From Oscillospiraceae bacterium (GTDB lineage: Bacteria; Bacillota; Clostridia; Oscillospirales; Ruminococcaceae), in assembly GCA_017415165.1 (NCBI GenBank), contig JAFQIY010000069.1, positions 1-64,000 on the forward strand: 64,000 bases of DNA, written 5' to 3'. Positions 1-7,323 of the stretch are shown here, one piece after another; positions within the stretch are counted from its first letter, which is position 1; each line of letters begins with the position of its first letter. The notes beneath the pieces are model-generated. The model did no database searches and was not told where the DNA came from. It saw only the letters and a list, made by a program, of their open reading frames with translations. Both the position numbers and the translations under genes were made by a program.

Positions 1-1058
1 GGAAGTTCAATGGTGGTTCTGTTACATACGGTTACTCCATTGACAAGGACAGGTTTTTCCGTAAAAATCCTGCCGAAGCTCCGATTGTTACTGAAATTTT
101 CAATCGGTACGCTGACGGCGAGACTATTCTTGAAATTATTGATGACTTAAGCGGAAGGGGTCTTACAAAGCGTGGTAGGAAGTTTACCTATAACTTTATC
201 GACGGACTTTTGAAGAACCGCCGATATCTCGGCGAGTACCGTTTCAAGGACGTGGTAAATAACAGTGCTATCCCTCCGCTTATTACAACGGAAATTTTTG
301 AAATCTGCCGTCAGAGGCTTGATGCAAACAAGCACAAGTGCGGAAGCTACAGAAAAATTGAGGACAGATTTATTCTCACGGGTAAGATTTTCTGCGGCTA
401 CTGCGGCACGACGGTTTCAGGCACAGGCGGCACGGGACGTACACAGGTGTATCATTACTATCAATGCAACTCTGCAAAGAAGCGGAATTGCCCTCACAAA
501 ATGATTGCCAAGAAGCGTCTTGAAGATTTGGTAGTTAAGGTTGTACTTGAGCTGCTTAATGATGTGCCGCTGGTTAAAAGGATAAGCAAAACCTGCTTTG
601 CGCTTCAGAAACAAAAAAGTACGAAGCTTTCTGCACTTCAGAAGGAACAGAAGCAGAACAAAAAAGAACTTGATAATCTGCTGAATGCAATCAAGGCGGG
701 ACTTTTTACCAAGTCCACCAAAACAGAGCTTGAACGTCTTGAAAACCAGCAGGAGGTTATTGAAGCGGAAATTGCAAAAGAGAAAATCAACAATGCTGTT
801 GTACCTGCTGACCAGATTGAAGCTTGGATTTTAAGCTTTGCGAAAATCAAGCTTAACACATCCGAACATAAACAGAAACTGATTGATTTCTTTGTGAACA
901 GCATTTTCCTTTATAATGACAAGTTCGTAATTATGCTCAACTTCAAAGGCGGAGAGAAAACTATTCGCTTCGATGATTTGAATGAGGGTATAAAAAAAGA
1001 ACACCCAATTGATGAGTGTTCTTCTTTATTAAGGTGTGGTGAGCCATTGGGGATTTGA
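1..1058 (+). CDS. Large serine recombinase, C-terminal part (5' end outside window)
   Basis: The reading frame is open from base 3, so the gene begins left of the window and the N-terminal catalytic resolvase domain with its Ser is not seen. What remains is the end of the recombinase DNA-binding domain (up to about base 330), a zinc ribbon with a Cys-x2-Cys pair (FCGYCG) and a second pair around YYQCNSAKKRNCPHK, then a Lys/Glu-rich coiled coil (about bases 600-800). This order is typical of integrases of conjugative elements and phages. An internal TTG at 210 is not needed as a start. The last roughly 20 codons overlap the terminator and the 3' half of tRNA-Lys on the other strand, so the C-terminus has probably been created by the chromosomal target. 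Family call is strong; which element it belongs to cannot be seen. Confidence 0.9.
   Translation, partial: KFNGGSVTYGYSIDKDRFFRKNPAEAPIVTEIFNRYADGETILEIIDDLSGRGLTKRGRKFTYNFIDGLLKNRRYLGEYRFKDVVNNSAIPPLITTEIFEICRQRLDANKHKCGSYRKIEDRFILTGKIFCGYCGTTVSGTGGTGRTQVYHYYQCNSAKKRNCPHKMIAKKRLEDLVVKVVLELLNDVPLVKRISKTCFALQKQKSTKLSALQKEQKQNKKELDNLLNAIKAGLFTKSTKTELERLENQQEVIEAEIAKEKINNAVVPADQIEAWILSFAKIKLNTSEHKQKLIDFFVNSIFLYNDKFVIMLNFKGGEKTIRFDDLNEGIKKEHPIDECSSLLRCGEPLGI
991..1023 (-). terminator. Intrinsic terminator of tRNA-Lys, inside the recombinase reading frame
   Basis: An 8-bp perfect stem AAGAACAC / GTGTTCTT (997-1004 with 1016-1023) is followed on the minus strand by a run of seven T. It lies 14 nt past the CCA end of tRNA-Lys, as expected for its terminator. 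It is also coding sequence for the recombinase on the plus strand. Confidence 0.8.
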
Positions 1059-1112
1059 ACCCCAGACCCTTTGATTAAAAGTCAAATGCTCTGCCGACTG
1101 AGCTAATGGCTC
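1037..1112 (-). tRNA. tRNA-Lys (anticodon TTT)
   Basis: The minus strand folds as a standard 76-nt cloverleaf. The acceptor stem GAGCCAT pairs with ATGGCTC. The D arm is GCTCAGTCGGCAGAGC. The anticodon stem TTTGA/TCAAA carries loop CTTTTAA with anticodon TTT. The T arm contains GGGGTTCAAATCCCC. The discriminator A and an encoded CCA end the gene at 1037. A sigma-A promoter lies just upstream and a terminator just downstream. Its 3' part is overlapped in antisense by the end of the serine recombinase gene. Confidence 0.97.
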
Positions 1113-1139
1113 ATTGTGTTTGCTACACAACGCTTAATT

Positions 1140-1168
1140 ATTATACCAAAATTGCCTTCAAATGTCAA
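1140..1168 (-). promoter_or_regulatory. Sigma-A promoter of tRNA-Lys
   Basis: On the minus strand TTGACA (1163-1168) and TATAAT (1140-1145) are separated by 17 bp, a perfect consensus promoter. It would start transcription about 20 nt before the tRNA 5' end. Confidence 0.88.
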
Positions 1169-1171
1169 GCC

Positions 1172-1191
1172 AATGACAAATATTTGTCATT
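1172..1191. repeat. Perfect 20-bp palindrome upstream of the tRNA promoter
   Basis: AATGACAAATATTTGTCATT is its own reverse complement. It sits 3 bp upstream of the tRNA-Lys -35 box and downstream of spmB. No T-run follows it on the minus strand, so it is not an ordinary terminator. It may be a protein-binding site or the end of the spmAB message. Confidence 0.6.
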
Positions 1192-1234
1192 TTGCACACA
1201 TAACATTTAGTCTGTCATTATTTATTATGCACAA

Positions 1235-1747
1235 TTACCCTAAAATAATTCTTACGGTAAGTGCGCTCAGGATAAATCCTGTAAAGTCGGCGGCAAGTGA
1301 CGCTGGCAAGGCTTGTCGTGTTTTTTTCACTTTGGTTATTCCGTAATAAACGGCAATTGTATAGAATGTTGTTTCTGTTGAGCCGATTATGACACTTGCT
1401 ACACGTCCTGCAAAGCTGTCAGGTGAAACATCGGTAAGAATATTTTCAAACACGGCGAGTGCTCCGCTCCCTGAAACGGGACGGATTATTGCAAGAGGTA
1501 TACATTCTTCGGGAAATCCAAGAAAATTTGTCAGGGGTGAAATTGCCATTGAAATAAAGTCAAGTGCACCCGAGGCTTTGAACATTCCTATTGCTGTCAT
1601 AAGTGCGATAAGGGCAGGCAGGACGGAAACTGCGGCTTTCAGATTTTCTTTTGCACCCTCGGTAAATTCGCTGAACACGTCCACTTTTTTTGCAAGTCCG
1701 ATTATCATTATAAGTGCCATAAAAAACGGTATTACATAATCGCTCAT
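1235..1747 (-). CDS. spmB: Spore maturation protein B
   Basis: A 170-residue polytopic membrane protein of the nucleoside-recognition (Gate) fold seen in SpmB. The recognisable parts are the N-terminal hydrophobic segment, the GSGAL segment after PVSG, and IIGSTETTFYTIAVYYG, followed by a C-terminal hydrophobic helix. In Bacillus, SpmA and SpmB are needed for spore core dehydration. The start ATG overlaps the spmA stop (ATGA), with GAGGAGA upstream, so the two are translationally coupled. No clear terminator follows; transcription could run toward tRNA-Lys. The length matches the family. Confidence 0.92.
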   Translation of the reverse strand: MSDYVIPFFMALIMIIGLAKKVDVFSEFTEGAKENLKAAVSVLPALIALMTAIGMFKASGALDFISMAISPLTNFLGFPEECIPLAIIRPVSGSGALAVFENILTDVSPDSFAGRVASVIIGSTETTFYTIAVYYGITKVKKTRQALPASLAADFTGFILSALTVRIILG

Positions 1748-2325
1748 TTTCGGTCTCCTCTATCAAAAATTATTGCAATTACAAGCGCTGATATAAGTGC
1801 ACAGACTGAGGTTATGAGAACGCAAGGCAGGATTTCCATTGGTGCGGCTGAGCCGTGTTTAAGACGCAGAGAAGCTGCTGTTGTTGGGATAAGCGTTATT
1901 GAAGCGGTATTCAGCACCACAAAAAGCACCATATTTCTGCTCGTTACTTCATTCTCACCTTCTTCCTCCTCGAGACGCTTCATCGCTTCAAGTCCGAGTG
2001 GAGTTGCGGCATTTCCGAGTCCAAGAAGGTTTGCGGTAATATTCATACAGATTGCGTGAAATGCTTTTCCGCTTGTGTCAAGACCTTTGAAAAGATGCTT
2101 CAGCACGGGTCTGAACAGTCTGGCAATGACATCTGTTATTCCTGATTTTTCAGCAACACGCATCAATCCTCCCCACATACACATACCACCTGTGAGGTAA
2201 ATACACAGCTCAACTGCTTCAACACAGGAATTGAGTGCTGCAGAGCTTACTTCGGATATATTTCCGTCAGCTGCTCCGATAACTGCTGAAATAATAAGCA
2301 TTGCTGCAAAAATCCATTTTATCAT
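1744..2325 (-). CDS. spmA: Spore maturation protein A
   Basis: A 193-residue integral membrane protein of the Gate/nucleoside-recognition family. Recognisable features include GGMCMWGGLMRVAEKSG, a conserved Asn-rich segment CMNITANLLGLGNAATPLG and VLNTASITLIPTTAASLR, characteristic of SpmA. It acts with SpmB in the spore membrane during core dehydration (known for Bacillus). The ATG at 2325 is preceded by AAAGGAGGGGAG. It is the first gene of a two-gene operon divergent from the AbrB-type regulator. Confidence 0.92.
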   Translation of the reverse strand: MIKWIFAAMLIISAVIGAADGNISEVSSAALNSCVEAVELCIYLTGGMCMWGGLMRVAEKSGITDVIARLFRPVLKHLFKGLDTSGKAFHAICMNITANLLGLGNAATPLGLEAMKRLEEEEGENEVTSRNMVLFVVLNTASITLIPTTAASLRLKHGSAAPMEILPCVLITSVCALISALVIAIIFDRGDRK

Positions 2326-2354
2326 ATACTCCCCTCCTTTGCATTATCAATTTA

Positions 2355-2387
2355 GTTCATAAAATGGTTATTATTGTTCATATAATG
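2355..2387. repeat. Two direct repeats GTTCATAwAATG between spmA and the AbrB-type gene
   Basis: GTTCATAAAATG (2355-2366) and GTTCATATAATG (2376-2387) are nearly identical and start 21 bp apart, about two helical turns. They lie immediately upstream of the regulator's -35 box and in the spmA leader, which suggests a regulator binding twice on one DNA face. The spacing is seen; the function is inferred. Confidence 0.4.
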
Positions 2388-2391
2388 TTTT

Positions 2392-2421
2392 TTGACAAAT
2401 ATAGACAAAATGTGTTATAAT
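2392..2421 (+). promoter_or_regulatory. Sigma-A promoter of the AbrB-type gene
   Basis: TTGACA (2392-2397) and TATAAT (2416-2421) are 18 bp apart, 32 bp before the start codon. Confidence 0.8.
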
Positions 2422-2452
2422 TTATTCAAAGAATTTCAAGGAGGTCTTTCGT

Positions 2453-2692
2453 ATGAAAGCAACTGGCATTACAAGAAAAATTGATGAGCTCGGAAGAATT
2501 GTTCTCCCTATCGAACTCAGAAGAGGTCTCGGTATCAGCGAGAAGGATGCTCTCGAGATTTATGTAGAAGATGAAAAGATTATCCTCAAGAAGTACAAGC
2601 AGGCTTGCGCTTTCTGCGGCAGCGACGAAAATATCGTTGAATTCAAGAACAAATACATTTGCGCTGATTGTCTTTCTCAGCTCAAGAAGTAA
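2453..2692 (+). CDS. AbrB/SpoVT-family transition-state regulator with C-terminal zinc-knuckle motif
   Basis: A 79-residue protein. Residues 1-47 are a typical AbrB swapped-hairpin DNA-binding domain (KATGITRKIDELGRIVLPIE, then LGISEKDALEIY). Residues after 50 carry two Cys-x2-Cys pairs (CAFCG and CADC), a tail common in Clostridia AbrB-like proteins that probably binds zinc. The start ATG follows AAGGAGG. It has its own strong promoter and a terminator, so it is monocistronic. Its position next to spmAB fits a role in stationary-phase or sporulation control, but its target genes cannot be read from the sequence. Confidence 0.93.
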   Translation: MKATGITRKIDELGRIVLPIELRRGLGISEKDALEIYVEDEKIILKKYKQACAFCGSDENIVEFKNKYICADCLSQLKK

Positions 2693-2742
2693 TTGCTTGT
2701 CTTTACATATTATTCGTCACGGATTAATATTATGACATTACG

Positions 2743-2774
2743 AGCCCCCGATTAACTGCGGGGCTTTGTGTTTT
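2743..2774 (+). terminator. Intrinsic terminator between the AbrB-type gene and the HD-GYP gene
   Basis: AGCCCC (2743-2748) pairs with GGGGCT (2760-2765), followed by TTGTGTTTT. It ends the AbrB-type transcript only about 20 nt before the HD-GYP start. A candidate promoter with TTTACA (2702-2707) and TAATAT (2725-2730) lies upstream of the hairpin, so it could also act as a leader attenuator. Confidence 0.65.
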
Positions 2775-2793
2775 AAAAAGGAGGGTCGGGAGC

Positions 2794-3894
2794 TTGGTAT
2801 TTGTAAGAACTGAAGAATTGCTGTCGGGTATGTGCCTTGCAAGAGATATCCATTTTTACGATATGTCTCTCGGCTCTGCGGTAATAATGAAAAAGGGGCA
2901 GAAGCTCACAGACGTCAACATTACTCAGCTGCTCGGTGCAAAGCTTGACGGTGCATATGTTGACACTGCCACAAGTGAGGTCCGTATTGTTTCATCCATC
3001 AATCAGGAAATACGCCGTGAGGCTATTTCAAATATCCACAGCCTTGCTGACAACTTTATTGACAGCAGCAAGGGTGTACAGAAAAGTGATATTGAAGCTA
3101 TCGGCACTACTGCTCAGGACCTTATTGACAGCCTTTCTTCCAAGAAAGATATTCTTATCAACATTGCCGACATTAAGATGTATGATGATTACACATATCA
3201 TCACAGTCTAAGTGTTGCTATAATGTCAATTGCTATCGGAATTGAACTTGGTCTTACAAATCAGATGCTCAAAGAGCTTGGACTTGCAGGTTTGCTTCAC
3301 GACATAGGCAAGGTTGCGATACCGATTGAAATAATCAACAAGCCCGGAAAGCTTACTCCTGAGGAATTTGACATTGTTAAAATGCACCCTGTTCACGCTG
3401 CAAATCATCTTCGTGAACGTAATCTTGTTAACGAAAATATTTATGCGGGAATTGTGGGACACCACGAAAAGCTTGACGGTTCAGGATATCCTCTGAAAAT
3501 AAGCGGCAAGGAAATTCATCCGTATGCAAGAATTCTGATGGTTGCAGATGTTTATGATGCACTTACTTCCAACAGACCTTATCGTACACCAAGCCCTCCG
3601 AATGAGGCGATTGAGTATGTTATGGGCGGTATGGGTACTCACTTTGATGAACGTGTTGTTCACGCTTTTCTGCGCAAGGTTGCGCCCTACCCTGTCGGTT
3701 CAAAGGTTAAGCTTTCTAACGGCGAGACCGCTTATGTTATGAAGAATTACCCCGACCAGCCGCTTCGTCCGATGGTTGCTGTTATAGGCAATGACAAAAC
3801 TTATGATTTGTCGTGGGATTTGAATTGTCTCAACATTGTTATTACTGAGCTTCTTGAAGAAAAGAAGCTCAACAGAACGCTTATCAATATGTAA
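2794..3894 (+). CDS. HD-GYP domain protein, probable cyclic-di-GMP phosphodiesterase
   Basis: A 366-residue cytosolic protein. The first 110 residues resemble the N-terminal region that precedes many HD-GYP domains. The HD-GYP domain follows, with the metal-binding HD pair in GLLHDIGKVAIP (about residue 168), HPVHAANHL, and the diagnostic HHEKLDGSGYP (about residue 222), then DVYDALTSNRPYR. Intact motifs predict hydrolysis of c-di-GMP (known for the family) or a related cyclic nucleotide. The start is TTG at 2794, 8 nt after AAAGGAGGG. No receiver or membrane domain is present, so the input signal is unknown. Confidence 0.9.
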   Translation: MVFVRTEELLSGMCLARDIHFYDMSLGSAVIMKKGQKLTDVNITQLLGAKLDGAYVDTATSEVRIVSSINQEIRREAISNIHSLADNFIDSSKGVQKSDIEAIGTTAQDLIDSLSSKKDILINIADIKMYDDYTYHHSLSVAIMSIAIGIELGLTNQMLKELGLAGLLHDIGKVAIPIEIINKPGKLTPEEFDIVKMHPVHAANHLRERNLVNENIYAGIVGHHEKLDGSGYPLKISGKEIHPYARILMVADVYDALTSNRPYRTPSPPNEAIEYVMGGMGTHFDERVVHAFLRKVAPYPVGSKVKLSNGETAYVMKNYPDQPLRPMVAVIGNDKTYDLSWDLNCLNIVITELLEEKKLNRTLINM

Positions 3895-3940
3895 TACTGA
3901 TTTTCGTGCTTATTCTATCATACAGCATATGGAGGGCATA

Positions 3941-4597
3941 ATGAAAAATGATTTTTCAAGCTTAAATATCAAGGGTATGTTTTGTTATGGTTTGAAATTA
4001 ATCGTTGGCTTAATTGATTATTTTCACTATGATTACAGCAAATGGCAGGATTACTTAAATTGTCTGTCGGATTTCACATTGATAGATTTTTGTCTGAAAA
4101 CCAAGGGACGATTTCTGAGTCACTGTGACGACATATGGGATTTATGTCCCGGAGACATACTTGTACCTATATGTATGCCCGACAACAATGGAAAAAAGTT
4201 CTATCCCTGTAATGATGAGTGTAACAAGGCTAACTGGCTGTACACGGAATACAGATTTTGTCTTAATTTCAAGAATTGCGAATATGTGAAAAACCACTAC
4301 CGTTACAACCGTCCCGACAAAAATCAATATTCCATAGGTAAATATAAGGAATACTACGATTTATTTATGAGTGCTGACATAGCTTTGCTCAGAGTAATTT
4401 ATGACACACTTTCGCTGACAGACGAAACTGCCGGTGAAGCTTTTGACGGTGACAGAATTCCGATAATGAACGATATGCTCGGTGTGTATGCAAAGCTTAA
4501 TATTACACCTCCCGACTTTTCCGGAATACCAAAAGAGGGTTACGGGAAAGATGTTCCTGTCAGCTTTGACAGCATAGCATTGATTGCAAGAAAATAA
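3941..4597 (+). CDS. Hypothetical cytosolic protein, 218 residues
   Basis: I do not recognise the family. The start ATG at 3941 follows GGAGGG; an in-frame extension back to 3836 would overlap the HD-GYP gene without a ribosome site. There is no signal peptide and no long membrane segment. The protein is rich in Tyr and Cys, with five Cys between about residues 80 and 110 (CMPDNN, PCNDEC, RFCLNFKNC), possibly structural or metal-binding. It sits 46 nt after the HD-GYP gene and may be co-transcribed. A bidirectional terminator follows. Confidence 0.75.
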   Translation: MKNDFSSLNIKGMFCYGLKLIVGLIDYFHYDYSKWQDYLNCLSDFTLIDFCLKTKGRFLSHCDDIWDLCPGDILVPICMPDNNGKKFYPCNDECNKANWLYTEYRFCLNFKNCEYVKNHYRYNRPDKNQYSIGKYKEYYDLFMSADIALLRVIYDTLSLTDETAGEAFDGDRIPIMNDMLGVYAKLNITPPDFSGIPKEGYGKDVPVSFDSIALIARK

Positions 4598-4643
4598 AAC
4601 GCTTCACTTTGAAAAATCAATGTGAAGCGTTTTTGTTTGTTTT
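4598..4643. terminator. Bidirectional terminator between convergent genes
   Basis: AACGCTTCAC (4598-4607) pairs perfectly with GTGAAGCGTT (4622-4631), with further TTG/CAA pairing inside. A T-rich run follows on the plus strand and an A-rich stretch precedes it, so it can serve both the unknown gene and the GH5 gene. Confidence 0.85.
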
Positions 4644-5921
4644 TTATACCACAGGGGCAGGAATTTCGTAATCGCCTTCAGATGTAATTGCTCTCATTAT
4701 GCCTTCGATAATCTCAGGCTGTGTAACTTCGCAATTCACTCTGTCAAAAAGTCCGAAGCCCTTTTCACCGTTCCAGCCGTTGTCCCAGTAAACAGGGATA
4801 CAGCCGTTTGCTTTTGCAGCCTTTACAACGTACTCGTTCCAGTATCTTCTGAACTCGTTATGCTTGTCGTAGACGTGAGATTTGTTCTGTACGCCCATTT
4901 CGCCGATGATTACGGGGTAACCCTGACTTGTAAATGTGTCACTGAGCTTTTTCATCTGGCTGTCAACGTAATCCTGCTGACCCCAGTTATCGAAGTTTTC
5001 AGTTGCGTACTGTCCCCACTGAGTTGTTGCGCTGGACATATTTTCATCAAGTGTAAAGTTATATGGGTCATAGTAGTGAACTGAAATCATAATGCGCTTA
5101 TCGTCAGACTCGCACTTTGTATCCTGAGGGATTACAAAGCTTGCGCCTGTTGTGTGCTGGATATTTGTATTCCAACCAGGGACAAGCAGCCATCTTTTGG
5201 TATTGTTGGAGCCTGTCTCTCTTACTGCGTCAACAAAAATCTGATTATAAGCGTTGATATTTTCGTAGCCTGTAGGATTAGGGTTGCCATATGTACCGTC
5301 GAAAACTTCGTTCATTGACTCGAAAACAAGGTGTTCATCATAGTCCTTGAAGCGGTCTGCAATCTGAGTCCATACCGCCTTGAATTTTGCCTTGATTTCG
5401 TCCTGATTTTCGTCGACACACAAAATCCAGCCGCCATTTACGGAATAATAGCCGTCGCCGTGGATATTCATTACAACATAAAGGTCGTTATTGATTGCGT
5501 AATCAACGACTTCCTGTACTCTGTTGAGCCAGGCTTCATCAATTTTGTAGTCAGGTCCTTCGCCTATCATTGAAAGGTAAGAAACGGGAATTCTTACTGT
5601 AGAGAAACCTGCGTCCTTGACAGCCTTGAGAAGTTCTTCCTTTATCACGGGATTGCCCCACGCTGTTTCTGACGGAACGCCATTTGAATTTGCTTCAAGC
5701 TGATTTCCAAGGTTCCAGCCCATACCCATAGCTGCTGTAATTGCAGTCTGGTCAAGCTCGTCCCAATTTGATTCTTCAACCTTAGCTTCTGTTTCTGCTG
5801 CAGAGGTATCTGCTGTTGTTACGTCTGTTGATTCAGAATCAGAATTGCTGCAGGCTGTCATTGAAACTGCCATCATTACAGCAAGCAGTGATGCAGCTGT
5901 TTTTTTGAGAATACTAATCAT
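4644..5921 (-). CDS. Secreted GH5-family beta-glycanase (cellulase-type) lipoprotein
   Basis: A 425-residue protein. Residues 1-24 are a lipoprotein signal (positive KK, hydrophobic core, lipobox ending in TAC). An acidic Ser/Thr/Glu linker follows, then a glycoside hydrolase family 5 catalytic domain. It shows GMGWNLGNQL, STVRIPVSY, VVMNIHGDGYY, the acid/base Glu in VFESMNEVFDG, and the nucleophile Glu in VIIGEMGVQ. Family members cut beta-1,4-glucans or related glycans; the exact substrate cannot be read here. The ATG at 5921 follows AGGTGG; an upstream GTG at 5933 overlaps that site and is rejected. It is monocistronic, with a strong promoter overlapped by a cre motif, so catabolite repression is likely. 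Confidence 0.92.
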   Translation of the reverse strand: MISILKKTAASLLAVMMAVSMTACSNSDSESTDVTTADTSAAETEAKVEESNWDELDQTAITAAMGMGWNLGNQLEANSNGVPSETAWGNPVIKEELLKAVKDAGFSTVRIPVSYLSMIGEGPDYKIDEAWLNRVQEVVDYAINNDLYVVMNIHGDGYYSVNGGWILCVDENQDEIKAKFKAVWTQIADRFKDYDEHLVFESMNEVFDGTYGNPNPTGYENINAYNQIFVDAVRETGSNNTKRWLLVPGWNTNIQHTTGASFVIPQDTKCESDDKRIMISVHYYDPYNFTLDENMSSATTQWGQYATENFDNWGQQDYVDSQMKKLSDTFTSQGYPVIIGEMGVQNKSHVYDKHNEFRRYWNEYVVKAAKANGCIPVYWDNGWNGEKGFGLFDRVNCEVTQPEIIEGIMRAITSEGDYEIPAPVV

Positions 5922-5953
5922 AATTTTGACCACCTATTTCAAATTTATAACCT

Positions 5954-5982
5954 ATTATAACACACTAAATTTTTTTATGCAA
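5954..5982 (-). promoter_or_regulatory. Sigma-A promoter of the GH5 gene
   Basis: On the minus strand TTGCAT (5977-5982) and TATAAT (5954-5959) are 17 bp apart, about 30 nt before the start codon. Confidence 0.8.
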
Positions 5983-5991
5983 TCGTTTACA
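5978..5991. promoter_or_regulatory. Catabolite-responsive element (cre) overlapping the GH5 -35 box
   Basis: TGCAATCGTTTACA fits the Gram-positive cre consensus TGNAANCGNTNNCA at every fixed position, on both strands. It covers the -35 hexamer of the GH5 promoter, the position expected for CcpA repression. The HPr kinase gene in this window supplies the matching signalling enzyme. CcpA itself is not in the window. Confidence 0.7.
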
Positions 5992-6034
5992 TAAAATTTA
6001 TGCAAAACTGACTAATTATGCAAAATGATTTATT

Positions 6035-6071
6035 CAAAAAAGACAAAGCACCCTTGATTACTCAAAGGTGC
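6035..6071 (-). terminator. Terminator of the rodA-EamA-galK operon
   Basis: On the minus strand a 10-bp stem GCACCTTTGA / TCAAGGGTGC (one wobble pair) with loop GTAA is followed by TTTGTCTTTTTT. It lies 8 nt after the galK stop. Confidence 0.85.
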
Positions 6072-6078
6072 CTGAAAA

Positions 6079-7323
6079 TTACATAACTTTTGTGCCGCCT
6101 ACCGGTCTTATGTAGAGGTTATAGCAGCTGCCATCGCCGAAAAGATGTTCCATCTCGGCAATGAATGTTTCAAGCAGGTCATTTGGAACAAATGCCTGAA
6201 TTGTTCCTGCAAAGCCGCCGCCGTGAACTCTGCACGCTCCCCTGCCGTTCAGGATACGCTCTGCTGTATAGAGTCCGAGCACAACGCCCTGTTCTTTAGG
6301 GTCAACGGTTGCAAAGATATTCTGGAGGTACTTGAAGGAACTGTTTCCGCTTGCTTTCACTTCATTGAGGAAGGCATCAAGGTCACCTTTGCGGAGTGCA
6401 TTTGCTTCACGGTCAACACGCTCGTTTTCGTCAAAGAAATGGAACGCTCTTGAAACTGCTCTGTCGCCGCAGGCTTTACGCACCTCTGCAACGTTTTCCC
6501 AAAGCTGTTCACGGGTTATGTCACGAAGCTCGTTCTTGCCGAAGAATTTTGCTACAGACTTCATTTCAACAGGAATTGCCGCATATTCGGGAGTAAGGTT
6601 AGCGTGGCTGCCCTTTGTATCAACGATACAAAGGCTGTGTCCGCTTTCTGCAAAGTTATAGCTGATTGCATCGATTACAGGGTTTGCTGTATCGGCAAAA
6701 TCAATTTCAATAAAGCCGCCTACAGAGGAAGCCATCTGGTCCATAAGTCCGCTTGGTTTGCCGAAGTGTGCATTTTCAGCGTACTGGGCAATCTGGGCAA
6801 TCTTTACGGCAGTTACCTTGCCGTCGTTATAAAGATGTGAAAGGATTGTTCCGATGAGAACTTCAAATGCGGCAGACGAAGAAATACCGCTGCCCTTGAG
6901 TACGTTTGATGTTGTGTAAGCCTTGAAGCCGCCGATGTTGAAGCCATCCTTTTTGAGTCCGTCGGCAACACCTCTGATAAGTGCGGCGGAGGTGTTCTTG
7001 TCCTCCTCCTTTACGGACAGGTCAGCTGTATCAACGGTATCCTGTGGAAAGCCCTCAGACTTTACAGTGATAATCCCGTCATCTGTCGGTGTAACAAAAG
7101 CGATAACGTCAAGTCCTACTGCTGCTGCAAGAACCTTGCCGCGGTTATGGTCGGTATGGTTGCCGCCTACCTCGGTACGTCCTGAGGCTGAGAAAATCAT
7201 AAGGTTCTCGGATGCACCGAAAAGCTCCTCAAAAGCTTTTTCAGCCTTTGCATAGCGTTCCTGCTGGACAGAAAGCATTTTCTCCCCGTAAAGCTTGGTA
7301 AGCATATTGTCGATATTTTTCAT
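6079..7323 (-). CDS. galK: Galactokinase
   Basis: A 414-residue GHMP kinase that phosphorylates galactose to galactose-1-phosphate (Leloir pathway). It shows the galactokinase signature GRTEVGGNHTDHN near residue 48, the ATP-binding GHMP motif LKGSGISSSAAFE, the catalytic Asp region GLMDQMASSVGG, and the C-terminal motif RVHGGGFAGTIQAF. The ATG follows AAGGAGAG and overlaps the EamA transporter stop by 4 nt. No galT or galE is nearby. It is the last gene before a terminator. Confidence 0.95.
   Translation of the reverse strand: MKNIDNMLTKLYGEKMLSVQQERYAKAEKAFEELFGASENLMIFSASGRTEVGGNHTDHNRGKVLAAAVGLDVIAFVTPTDDGIITVKSEGFPQDTVDTADLSVKEEDKNTSAALIRGVADGLKKDGFNIGGFKAYTTSNVLKGSGISSSAAFEVLIGTILSHLYNDGKVTAVKIAQIAQYAENAHFGKPSGLMDQMASSVGGFIEIDFADTANPVIDAISYNFAESGHSLCIVDTKGSHANLTPEYAAIPVEMKSVAKFFGKNELRDITREQLWENVAEVRKACGDRAVSRAFHFFDENERVDREANALRKGDLDAFLNEVKASGNSSFKYLQNIFATVDPKEQGVVLGLYTAERILNGRGACRVHGGGFAGTIQAFVPNDLLETFIAEMEHLFGDGSCYNLYIRPVGGTKVM

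Noticed and set aside
210..1058. TTG at 210 as the true start of the recombinase
   Set aside because: The frame is open and clearly coding to the left edge; recombinase-domain residues precede the TTG.
3836..3940. N-terminal extension of the unknown gene at 3941
   Set aside because: It overlaps the end of the HD-GYP gene and lacks a ribosome site, whereas ATG 3941 has GGAGGG.
5997..6026. TTATGCAAAA-like repeats upstream of the GH5 promoter as an activator site
   Set aside because: Two short AT-rich near-copies near the cre site are too short and simple to call.
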